Shown: one piece after another, positions 33,634-41,006 of the stretch
Layout: each line of letters starts with the position of its first letter
How positions within the stretch are numbered: the stretch's first letter is position 1
Assembly (NCBI GenBank): GCA_934643865.1
Contig: CAKUCX010000005.1
Span: 19,458 to 83,457, forward strand
Direction: 5' to 3'
DNA length: 64,000 nt
From: an uncultured Kiritimatiellota bacterium
GTDB lineage: Bacteria; Verrucomicrobiota; Kiritimatiellia; RFP12; UBA1067
Translations under genes and position numbers: made by a program
Notes under the pieces: generated by a model
Databases searched by the model: none
Told to the model about the DNA's origin: nothing
Seen by the model: the letters and a program-made list of their open reading frames with translations, nothing else

Positions 33634-33681
33634 CCGCGCCGATTCGAAGTGCGTAGTATACCACACTTCGAATCGGCGCGG
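33634..33681 (-). promoter_or_regulatory. 18-bp perfect inverted repeat enclosing an extended -10 promoter
   Basis: The arms 33634-33651 and 33664-33681 are perfect inverted copies, separated by 12 bases. Each arm contains GATTCGAAGTG or its complement. The 12-base centre reads TGGTATACTACG on the minus strand, so the extended -10 lies in the middle. No -35 is seen. It serves the efflux operon and may also end the transcript of the gene that stops at 33723. Confidence 0.75.
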
Positions 33682-33722
33682 CGGGCGGTCCGCAAGGGAC
33701 GGGCAGGCGGATCGCCCCGCGC

Positions 33723-35066
33723 TCACTCCCATGTGCCGCCGAAGCTCTCCGGCGGGCGCAGGTGGATGACGAGGCGGAAGTTGTCCATCGTGTCCGAATT
33801 GAGGTCGCCGTCGCCGGGGGCCGATCCGAAGGCCGCGAGCGACCAGCCCCCCAGCGACTGCGCATTGACGGTGGAGTTGAGGCGCATCCGGTACGTGGGA
33901 TTGCTGGAAGATCCGACGGGGTCGCGCGCCTCCGTCGAGTCGGCGGCGCCGGCGGACTGGTCGAGGACGGTCTCGACGCGGCTGCCGACGAGGTCGCAGA
34001 GGCCGAAGGCGTTCGGCTGGTACTGCCCGGAGCGTTCCGGCGGATTCCAGAAGTTGCCGGCCGGATACTTCTCCAGCTTCACGATCGTGTGGCTGATCGC
34101 GCCGATGACGTTCGTGAGCGTCTCGGCATTGTCCGCCACCGTGCCGCCGCCATGCTGGGGCGTGTCGTACCAGATCCACTGCGCATCGGGGCGCGCCGCC
34201 CGCTGCCACTGCGCGCACGTGGGGAGGTCGAACATGAGCCGTCCGCCGCTGCGGGCGCGGAAGCGCCCAATCCACGAGTCCGGCGTGACGCGGAACTTCG
34301 TGTCGGGCCAGCAGACGCCCTCCACGGCGTTGCTGCCGCGCAGAAAGCAGTGGCGGCCGCAGCCGATCTCCTTCCGCTTGTCGCCGCACCACCCGCTCAT
34401 GCTGTCCGCCGAAGACGCCCTTGGATCCACGCGGTTGATCTGGCCGCCCGTGATCTGGTAGATCGAGATGTAGTAGTCGCTCGTCAGCGTCACCTCGCGG
34501 GCCTTCAGGAGCGAAGGGTTGCGGGGGGAAAGCGCCTTCAGGTGCGCGATCTGCTCGGACGTGTAGCCGAGCGTGAACGTCCCGGCGGGGATGCGCCGGA
34601 AGACGATCTTCTCCTTCGCGTACACAAGATCCTGGCCCCAGCCGCCGGCGGGCGCCGCCTCTTCGTCGAGGTAGTCGTATCGCCCCGTCGCGACGTCGAA
34701 GACGAGCCAGGCGCGCCGTGCGGCGGCGTCTTCGACGGGCGTCGCCGTCACGGAGAAGTCCGTCAGTGCCTGCACGTCGAACCCGGCCTTGGCGGGATCC
34801 CAGACGAGGTGGTGGTAGCCGGGCGTCAGCTCCCAGATGTCCCCTTCCAAGCCCGCCTGTTCGAGGTCGAGCGTGACGGGCACGCCGTTCGTCCTGAACG
34901 AGGCCGTGACGGCGAGGTCGCATTTCGCGCCGCCCGCGAGGGCGACGTCGACGTCGACGCGCGTCTCCCAGGGCCACCGCTGCGTCCAGGAGGTCTGCGC
35001 CGTCATCCCGGCCAGCAGCGGGGCGGCGAGCGAAAGAAGAAGTCCACACGCGAGAAACCGTTTCAT
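33723..35066 (-). CDS. Secreted FGE/SUMF1-like protein, paralogue 1
   Basis: A 447-residue secreted protein. The signal peptide is followed by a beta domain starting WTQRWPWETRVDVDV (about residues 25-110) and a C-terminal domain of the formylglycine-generating-enzyme fold. This shows FRRIPAGTFTLGYT, RGSNAVEGVCWPDTKFRV, LPTCAQWQRAARPDAQWIWYDT and NAFGLCDLVGSRVE, degenerate forms of the SUMF1 motifs. The usual G-N-V-W-E-W is replaced, and the catalytic Cys arrangement of true FGE is not evident, so this is probably a binding or structural protein rather than a sulfatase activator. No sulfatase is in the window. It is 19 bases after its paralogue. Confidence 0.75.
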   Translation of the reverse strand: MKRFLACGLLLSLAAPLLAGMTAQTSWTQRWPWETRVDVDVALAGGAKCDLAVTASFRTNGVPVTLDLEQAGLEGDIWELTPGYHHLVWDPAKAGFDVQALTDFSVTATPVEDAAARRAWLVFDVATGRYDYLDEEAAPAGGWGQDLVYAKEKIVFRRIPAGTFTLGYTSEQIAHLKALSPRNPSLLKAREVTLTSDYYISIYQITGGQINRVDPRASSADSMSGWCGDKRKEIGCGRHCFLRGSNAVEGVCWPDTKFRVTPDSWIGRFRARSGGRLMFDLPTCAQWQRAARPDAQWIWYDTPQHGGGTVADNAETLTNVIGAISHTIVKLEKYPAGNFWNPPERSGQYQPNAFGLCDLVGSRVETVLDQSAGAADSTEARDPVGSSSNPTYRMRLNSTVNAQSLGGWSLAAFGSAPGDGDLNSDTMDNFRLVIHLRPPESFGGTWE

Positions 35067-35085
35067 GTCACACGTTCCTTTCCTG

Positions 35086-36432
35086 TCATTCCCAGGTTCC
35101 GTTGAAGCCGACGGGCGGGTTCAGATGGATGGCGTAGCGGAAGCAGTGTTCGGTGTCCGAGTCGAGATCGTGGTCGGTTGACGCCCCCTGGACGTTGCAC
35201 AGCGACCAGGCCGCGAGCGACTTGTCGTTCACGAAGGCGTTGAACATGATATGGTGCTTGGGATTCGCGGACGGCCCCACGGGATCGACGGCGTCGTGCG
35301 AGAAATCGTCCAATGTCCAGTTCCACTGGTCGAGCACGAGTTCGGGGCGCGCCCCCACGCTGTCGTAGAACCCGAGCGCGTTGGGCTGCTTGAGCCCCAC
35401 GCGCGCGGGCGTCGAATAGAGGGCTGTCCCACTGGCAAGGCGCGTGGGGATCTGCGAGATCGCGTCGAGGACGTTCGTGAGCGTCGTGGCGGAGTCCCCT
35501 ACCGTGCCGCCGCCATGCGCGGGCGTGTCGTACCAGAGCCACGTGGGGTCGGGCCGCATGGCACGCTGCCACTGCGCCGCCGTCGCCAGGTCGATCATGA
35601 AGCGGTTGCCGCAGCGGGCGCGGAACTTCGCGACCCACGAGTCCGGCGACACGCGGAACTTCGTCGTCGGCCAGGCAATCCCCTCCACGGCGTTGCTGCC
35701 GCGCTGGAAGCACGTTGCGCCACCGCCCGTCACGTTCTTGTCGCCCACCCAAGCGGCGGCGTCGGATGCCGTTATGTCCCGGTTCTGCAGACGGCGGATC
35801 TGTCCGCACGTCGTCGGGTAGATCGCGAGGTAGAAGTCGCTCGTCAGCTCGACCTGGCGGACTGGGAGCAGCGTCTTCGGAGCGGGCGACAGCGCGGTGA
35901 GGTAGGCGATCTGCTCGTCCGTGTAGCCCATCGTGAACGTCCCGGCGGGAATGCGGCGGAAGACCATCTTGTCGGTCTTGTAGACGTCGTCCTGCCACGG
36001 CCACCCCGTTTCCGCGTCGCGCGGGGCCGCGTCGTCGGCGTAGTAGGCGGGCCGCCCGGTCGCCATGTCGACGACGAGCCACGTCCGGTCCGAGACCGGC
36101 TCGGCCGAGGCCGTGAGCGTGAAGTCCGCAAGCGCCTTCGGGTAGCCGGCCGTGGCGGGATCCCAGACGTAGCGGCGCACGCCATTCGTGCAGTTGTAGA
36201 CGGAATCGCCCTTCAGGCCATTGGCGGGCGAAAGCTCCAGCGCCACGCGCGCGCCGTCGTAGGCGAAGGAGGCGGCGAGCGTCAGGTCGTTCGTCCCCTC
36301 TGGAAGCGTCGCGTCGATGAAGAGGCGCGCGTCCCACGGCCAGTTCTGCCGGAACGTGCAGGGGCAGGGGACGGATGCGGCCGACGCGGCGGCGAACAGG
36401 AACAGCGAACAGGCAAACACGATTTTCTTCAT
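35086..36432 (-). CDS. Secreted FGE/SUMF1-like protein, paralogue 2
   Basis: A 448-residue secreted paralogue of the preceding downstream gene, with the same order of parts. It has a signal peptide (MKKIVFACSLFLFAAASA), a beta domain beginning FRQNWPWDARLFID, and an FGE-fold domain with FRRIPAGTFTMGYT, RGSNAVEGIAWPTTKFRV, LATAAQWQRAMRPDPTWLWYDT and NALGFYDSVGARPE. Both paralogues end in G-T-W-E. The ATG at 36432 is preferred over one 6 bases earlier because AGGGGG then sits 7 bases away. It follows the 231-residue secreted gene by 11 bases and is expressed from the poly(G) promoter at 37186-37213. Confidence 0.75.
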   Translation of the reverse strand: MKKIVFACSLFLFAAASAASVPCPCTFRQNWPWDARLFIDATLPEGTNDLTLAASFAYDGARVALELSPANGLKGDSVYNCTNGVRRYVWDPATAGYPKALADFTLTASAEPVSDRTWLVVDMATGRPAYYADDAAPRDAETGWPWQDDVYKTDKMVFRRIPAGTFTMGYTDEQIAYLTALSPAPKTLLPVRQVELTSDFYLAIYPTTCGQIRRLQNRDITASDAAAWVGDKNVTGGGATCFQRGSNAVEGIAWPTTKFRVSPDSWVAKFRARCGNRFMIDLATAAQWQRAMRPDPTWLWYDTPAHGGGTVGDSATTLTNVLDAISQIPTRLASGTALYSTPARVGLKQPNALGFYDSVGARPELVLDQWNWTLDDFSHDAVDPVGPSANPKHHIMFNAFVNDKSLAAWSLCNVQGASTDHDLDSDTEHCFRYAIHLNPPVGFNGTWE

Positions 36433-36443
36433 GGTCATGCCCC

Positions 36444-37139
36444 CTAGCGGATGAACAACAAGGTGCCCAGGTTCGGTCGCACGAGGCGCGCCGACAAGGC
36501 GGCCTCCCCGTCGAAGACGACCGACACGTCGAACGCCCCGTAGCGGCGTGCGAACGCGGCGCGCGGATCGAGGACGCCCCAGCCGCCCGCCGCCGGCAGG
36601 TCCGATGCGCTGACGGGCGCGCCCGTCTCGTCCGCGACGACGAGCGCCGCCGCCGCCGCCTCGCGGCCCGTCCAGGCGTCCGACCAGGCAAACGGCTTCG
36701 GCTCCTGGAGTTCGTGGAACGCCTGGGCCTCCGTCGTCGTGAACACGGTGCCCGCGCGCATGCCGATCTGCAGGCGCGCCGTCTGCGTCTCCAGGACGGC
36801 CTCCCCGGCGAGCTGCACGAGCGTGACATCCACGAGCCGCGCGTCTTCGCCCCCCGTGGAGGGGATCGCGCACGCGCCGTCGACGTCGCCGCCGCGCGCA
36901 ACGGGCGCGGACGTCGCCACGACGCCCGTGAGGAGATTCGAGGCCGTGAGCGTCGCCGCCGTCGCCTCGGCATGCCACCGCCACCGCAGCGTCTCGTCCG
37001 CCTGCAGCAGCACGCTCCACGCGCGCGCATCGCGCGGCGAACGCAGGTGTTCCGCGCCGGAGGCCGAAAGGCCAAGCCCGGCAACCGCCAACGCCGCGCA
37101 CGCGAAGATGCCTGCCGACTTCTGTTGAATGCCCGCCAT
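36444..37139 (-). CDS. Secreted protein of unknown function with C-terminal tail motif
   Basis: A 231-residue protein with a signal peptide ending near SASGAE and a mature domain of mixed beta strands that I do not recognise. Repeated Ala, Thr and Val strands and the central TTTEAQAFHELQEPKPFAW give no family match. The last 14 residues, RLVRPNLGTLLFIR, have the same spacing of Arg, Leu, Pro, Gly and terminal Arg as the tail of the protein at 7985-10786. A strong AAGGAGG lies 5 bases before the ATG. It is the first gene of the operon with two FGE-like paralogues and is preceded by a promoter with a 13-G spacer. Confidence 0.7.
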   Translation of the reverse strand: MAGIQQKSAGIFACAALAVAGLGLSASGAEHLRSPRDARAWSVLLQADETLRWRWHAEATAATLTASNLLTGVVATSAPVARGGDVDGACAIPSTGGEDARLVDVTLVQLAGEAVLETQTARLQIGMRAGTVFTTTEAQAFHELQEPKPFAWSDAWTGREAAAAALVVADETGAPVSASDLPAAGGWGVLDPRAAFARRYGAFDVSVVFDGEAALSARLVRPNLGTLLFIR

Positions 37140-37185
37140 CGTCGCCTCCTTGGGAAAGTGCCTTGTACAATGCTAACTAATGAAC

Positions 37186-37213
37186 ATTATACCCCCCCCC
37201 CCCCATTTGTCAA
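37186..37213 (-). promoter_or_regulatory. Promoter with 13-G homopolymeric spacer (predicted phase-variable)
   Basis: Consensus TTGACA (37208-37213) and consensus TATAAT (37186-37191) are separated by 16 bases: AAT followed by 13 G (G run 37192-37204 on the minus strand). The hexamers are perfect, so spacer length should be the main variable. Predicted transcription starts about 40 bases before the ATG at 37139. Confidence 0.85.
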
Positions 37214-37271
37214 GTATGGCGTTGGTTTTCTTGCAGCGGTGGCGGGATGGGTTCGTCGGGGCCGCGGGGCT

Positions 37272-38279
37272 TCAGAAGGGATCGACGCGGCGCAGGCTCG
37301 TCGAAAAGAGGTCGCCGCCCCGCACGGCAGGGGGCTTCGGAAGAAAACGGCGCGCGTCGGCGAGCGGACGGCCGCCGATCACGAGCGGGCAGAGGATCGA
37401 AACCCATTCGTCGACGAGATCCGCGTCGGCGAGCGCGCGGGCAAGGCCAAGCCCGCCCTCGCAGAGGACGGACAGGAAACCGCGCGCGCCAAGATCCTTC
37501 ACCGCCTCGACGGGGTCGCGGTAGACGAGCGTGCGGTCCTTCGCCGCGTCCGTGAAGATCTGCGCGTCCTGCGGCAGCTTGCCGCTGCGGGAGACGACGG
37601 CGCGCCAGAGGTCGTCGTTGCGGCGCGTGTGGCAGAGGAGCGAGGGGTTGTCCCGCCGCACCGTCTCCGCGCCCACGAGGACGACGTCCGCACGCGCGCG
37701 CCACGCCGCCGTCTCGCGCAGGGACGTCGCGCCCGAGATCCAGCGCGACCGCCCCGCCGCGTCGCAGATGCGGCCGTCCAGCGAGAGGGCCAGCTTCACC
37801 GTCACGTAGGGGAGGCCCGTCGTGACGTGCTTCGCGAACGGGCGCAGCGTCTCCGCCCAGATGCTCCGGGCGAGCGCGCGGCGGGCGGCGTTCCGCTCCT
37901 GCGCCCAGCACGCGGTCGCGATGCCCGCCCGGCGGAGGACGCGCGCGGCCCGTCCCCGATTCGCCGGGTTCGGGTCCGGGCACGCCCAGACGACGCGCGA
38001 GACGCCGGCGGCGATGAGCGCGTCGCAGCAGGCCCCCACGCGCCCCGGCGTCGAGCAGGGCTCCAGCGTGCAGTAGACGGTGGTGGGCGCCGCGGACGTG
38101 GCGCGCGCGGAGGCGCGGCGCGCGGCCTTGAGCGCGGCGACCTCGGCGTGGTCGCCGCCGCAGCGGCGGTGGCGGCCCTCGCCGACAATCCGCCCGTCCT
38201 GCACGACGACGGCGCCGACGGGCGGGTTCGGGCGCGTGTGCCCGCAGCTCTTCAGCGCGAGCGCCCATGCCCGCGCCAT
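37272..38279 (-). CDS. ribD: Bifunctional riboflavin deaminase-reductase RibD
   Basis: Carries out the second and third steps of riboflavin synthesis, deamination and NADPH-dependent reduction of the pyrimidine intermediate. The 335-residue protein has the zinc deaminase site (HAEVAAL and EPCSTPGRVGACC) in the first 150 residues. The reductase domain follows, with VTVKLALSLDGRI, SGATSLRE and LCEGGLGLARAL. The ATG at 38279 is used because earlier codons run into nusB. It lies 37 bases after nusB. No ribE, ribBA or ribH is adjacent, although nusB is often a neighbour of rib genes. Confidence 0.92.
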   Translation of the reverse strand: MARAWALALKSCGHTRPNPPVGAVVVQDGRIVGEGRHRRCGGDHAEVAALKAARRASARATSAAPTTVYCTLEPCSTPGRVGACCDALIAAGVSRVVWACPDPNPANRGRAARVLRRAGIATACWAQERNAARRALARSIWAETLRPFAKHVTTGLPYVTVKLALSLDGRICDAAGRSRWISGATSLRETAAWRARADVVLVGAETVRRDNPSLLCHTRRNDDLWRAVVSRSGKLPQDAQIFTDAAKDRTLVYRDPVEAVKDLGARGFLSVLCEGGLGLARALADADLVDEWVSILCPLVIGGRPLADARRFLPKPPAVRGGDLFSTSLRRVDPF

Positions 38280-38316
38280 GAAGGCGCCTTCACCGTCGCG
38301 CGCCGGCGAAGGCGTT

Positions 38317-38859
38317 TCACGGCCTCCCCGCATCGGCGTCCCCTTCCGGCGTGAACGTCTCGGCCTTCGCGCGGCGCAGGTCCTTCGCGAGCTTGTCGAG
38401 GACGCCGTTCACGAACTTGCCGCTCTTCGTCTCGGAGAAGAACTTCGCGAGATCGACCGCCTCGTTGACGAGAATCGGCGCGGGGATGTCCCGGCAGTGG
38501 ATGAGTTCCCAGGCGCAGATCCTCAGCACGGTGCGCTCCACGGAGCCGAGGCGGTAGAGCGACCAGTTGCGGAGGAAGCCCTCGATCTTCGCGTCGAGCG
38601 CATCCCGTTCCGCCCAGACGCCGCACATGCGTTCCTCGGCGAAGGCCTTCGCCTCGGCGAGCGAGGTCTGCTCGCGCGGGGCGGACGCCGTGAAGACGGC
38701 CTTCGCGTCCCGCGCGTCCGCCGCAAGCGCCTCCTCCTCAAGTTCGCGCTGCTGCTCCCAGAACGCCGAAATGCCGTCCTCCGCCGTCTGCGGCGGGTTC
38801 AAGTCGAACTGGACGAGGAGCTGCAGCGCCCACTCGCGTCCCTGTCTGCGCGTCACCAT
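38317..38859 (-). CDS. nusB: Transcription antitermination factor NusB
   Basis: Binds boxA RNA with ribosomal protein S10 in rRNA antitermination. The 180-residue all-helical protein starts VTRRQGREWALQLLVQFDL and contains SLYRLGSVERTVLRICAWEL, PAPILVNEAVDLAKFFS and KFVNGVLDKLAK, the usual NusB motifs. It is about 40 residues longer than E. coli NusB because of an acidic insert after helix 2. The ATG at 38859 has AGGGG 6 bases upstream; a TTG at 38883 overlapping the apt stop is less likely. Confidence 0.92.
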   Translation of the reverse strand: MVTRRQGREWALQLLVQFDLNPPQTAEDGISAFWEQQRELEEEALAADARDAKAVFTASAPREQTSLAEAKAFAEERMCGVWAERDALDAKIEGFLRNWSLYRLGSVERTVLRICAWELIHCRDIPAPILVNEAVDLAKFFSETKSGKFVNGVLDKLAKDLRRAKAETFTPEGDADAGRP

Positions 38860-38879
38860 GATGTCCCCTATTCTGTCTG

Positions 38880-39413
38880 TCAATGCCCGGGAAAGCCGAG
38901 GAGGCCGTCCACGGGATACTTCGCGAGCCGCGCGCGACCGCCCAGGTCGACGAGCTCGATGAGAAAGACCATCTTCACGACCGATGCGCCCAGGCGCTCC
39001 ACGAGCTTCGCGGCCGCCGCGGCCGTGCCGCCCGTCGCGAGGAGGTCGTCGATGACGACGACCCGCTGTCCGGGGCGGATGTCGTCGCGGTGGACTTCGA
39101 GCCGCGCCGTGCCGTATTCAAGGAGGTAGTCCTCGGCGATCGTCGCGCGCGGGAGCTTGCCCGGCTTGCGCACGGGCACGAAGCCCTTCCCGAGGCGGCA
39201 CGCGACGGGCGCGCCGAAGAGGAAGCCGCGCGACTCCATGCTCGCGACGAGGTCGAAGTCGACGCCCTCCAGGCTCCGGCAGAAGCCGTCCACCGCGAGG
39301 CGGAAGCCCTCGCCCGAGGCGAGGACGCCCGTCACGTCGCGGAAGAGGATGCCGGGCTTCGGGAAGTCCGGGATCGAGAACACATGCTCTTCAAGCTTCT
39401 TCACGGCTCGCAC
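38880..39413 (-). CDS. apt: Adenine phosphoribosyltransferase
   Basis: Salvages adenine to AMP with PRPP. The 177-residue protein has IPDFPKPGILFRDVTG, ASMESRGFLFGAPVA and the PRPP loop VVVIDDLLATGGTAAAA, at typical Apt length. The start is a GTG at 39413, or possibly the GTG at 39404; neither has a strong Shine-Dalgarno, and translation may be coupled to uraA, which ends 6 bases upstream. It is co-expressed with a nucleobase permease, giving an uptake and salvage pair. Confidence 0.92.
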   Translation of the reverse strand: MRAVKKLEEHVFSIPDFPKPGILFRDVTGVLASGEGFRLAVDGFCRSLEGVDFDLVASMESRGFLFGAPVACRLGKGFVPVRKPGKLPRATIAEDYLLEYGTARLEVHRDDIRPGQRVVVIDDLLATGGTAAAAAKLVERLGASVVKMVFLIELVDLGGRARLAKYPVDGLLGFPGH

Positions 39414-39419
39414 CCGCCC

Positions 39420-40841
39420 TCATTTCCCGGCCTTGGGCCCGCCGAAGCGCTCGGGGTCCTTCATGTTCGGGTCCGTCTCCGAGAAGGCGTAGTCCTTGCC
39501 CGGCAGGACGGCGTTGAGGAGGATGCCGGTGAGCGCGCCCACCGCGAGGCCGGAGAGCGCGAAGTTGACGCCGCCGACGGCGAACTTGACCGCGCCCGCC
39601 TTCGAGAACGAGATGCCGAGCGTGAGGACGAGGATGATCGCCGCGATGAGCATGTTGCGCGACTTGCCGAGGTCGACCTGCGACTCGACGAGGTTGCGCA
39701 CGCCGACGGCCGAGATCATCCCGTAGAGGACGAACGAGACGCCGCCGATCGTGGATGCGGGGATTGTGCCGATGAACGCGGAGAACTTCGGGCAGAACGA
39801 GACGAGGATCGCGAGGCACGCGGCGATGCGGATGACGCGCGGGTCGTAGACCCGCGAGAGCGAGAGGACGCCCGTGTTCTCGCCGTACGTCGTGTTCGCC
39901 GGCGCGCCGAAGAGCGAGGCGAGGCACGTCGCGAGCCCGTCGCCGAGCATCGTGCGGTGGAGGCCCGGGTCCTTGAAGAAGTTGCGCTTCACGGTCGAGC
40001 TGATCGCCGAGACGTCGCCGACGTGCTCCATGATCGTCGCGAACGCGAGCGGCACGACGATCGCGAGCGCCGTGACGAGAAGCCCCGTGTCCGGCTTCGA
40101 GAGGACGGGGAAGACCGTGTTCTCCCAGTGGACGGGAAGGCCGACCCACGCGGCGTTCGCGACGCGCGCGTAGTCAATCGCCGGCGTCCAGCCCGCCTTG
40201 CCCATCAGGCACGCGGCGGCGTAGGAGAAGACGACGCCCATTAGGATCGGGATGATCCTGAGCATCCCGCGCCCCCAGACCGAGAAGAAGATCACCGTCG
40301 CGATCGCGACAAGCGCGATCGGCCACGACTCTTCGCAGCTGTTGACCGCGACCGGCGAGAGGACGAGGCCGATGCCGATGATGATCGGCCCCGTCACGAC
40401 CGGCGGGAAGTACTTCATCACCGTCTTCACGCCGCACGCCTTCACGAAGCCGGCGACGACGAAGTAGACGACGGACGACGCGGCGACGCCGAGGCAGGCG
40501 TACTGGAGCGCGACCGGCTTCGTGAGCGTCTCATAGCCCGCCGTGCCGGCAAGGTGCGTGAGCGCGAAGTAGCCCGCGAGGTAGGCGAACGAGGAGCCGA
40601 GGAACGCCGGCACCATCCGCTTCGTGAGGGCGTGGAAGAGGAGCGTGCCGAGGCCCGCCCAGAGAAGCGTCGCGGACGGCGAGAGGCCCGTGAGGATCGG
40701 CACGAGGATCGTCGCGCCGAACATCGCGAACATGTGCTGCACGCCGAGGATGCCCATCTTCGGCAGGCCAAGCGTCCGCGCGTCGTAGACGCCGTCGGCC
40801 GCCGCATGCGTTTTGTTGTCCGCCATCTGTTGTTCCGCCAT
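39420..40841 (-). CDS. uraA: Uracil-type nucleobase permease (NCS2 family)
   Basis: A 473-residue NCS2 permease with about 14 membrane segments that imports a nucleobase with protons. The family motif FGAPANTTYGENTGVLSLSRVYD matches uracil permeases better than xanthine or uric acid carriers. MFGATILVPILTGLSPS near the start and IIGIGLVLSPVAVN in the middle are also typical. The start at 40841 has AAGGG upstream. It heads a unit with apt, nusB and ribD under a TGGTATACT promoter. Uracil is the likely substrate, but a broader range is possible. Confidence 0.88.
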   Translation of the reverse strand: MAEQQMADNKTHAAADGVYDARTLGLPKMGILGVQHMFAMFGATILVPILTGLSPSATLLWAGLGTLLFHALTKRMVPAFLGSSFAYLAGYFALTHLAGTAGYETLTKPVALQYACLGVAASSVVYFVVAGFVKACGVKTVMKYFPPVVTGPIIIGIGLVLSPVAVNSCEESWPIALVAIATVIFFSVWGRGMLRIIPILMGVVFSYAAACLMGKAGWTPAIDYARVANAAWVGLPVHWENTVFPVLSKPDTGLLVTALAIVVPLAFATIMEHVGDVSAISSTVKRNFFKDPGLHRTMLGDGLATCLASLFGAPANTTYGENTGVLSLSRVYDPRVIRIAACLAILVSFCPKFSAFIGTIPASTIGGVSFVLYGMISAVGVRNLVESQVDLGKSRNMLIAAIILVLTLGISFSKAGAVKFAVGGVNFALSGLAVGALTGILLNAVLPGKDYAFSETDPNMKDPERFGGPKAGK

Positions 40842-40879
40842 CTCGATGTCCCTTGTTGTGGTTGAAACTTAATCGATTT

Positions 40880-40888
40880 AGTATACCA
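40880..40888 (-). promoter_or_regulatory. Extended -10 promoter of the uraA-apt-nusB-ribD unit
   Basis: TGGTATACT on the minus strand, 38 bases before the uraA ATG. No -35 is recognised, as in several other promoters of this window. Confidence 0.5.
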
Positions 40889-41006
40889 TGTTACGTCGCA
40901 TCCGGCATACGGCCCGCAAGACCGGTAAGGGGCAAGGCGACGCAACCGGGGAAAATGGCGACGAAGCCAACGACGGGGCGCGGCCGCCGCGCGCGACACG
41001 GACAGA

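Noticed and set aside
33723..36432. Active formylglycine-generating enzymes
   Set aside because: The fold is recognisable, but the usual catalytic Cys context and the GNVWEW motif are altered and no sulfatase is nearby.
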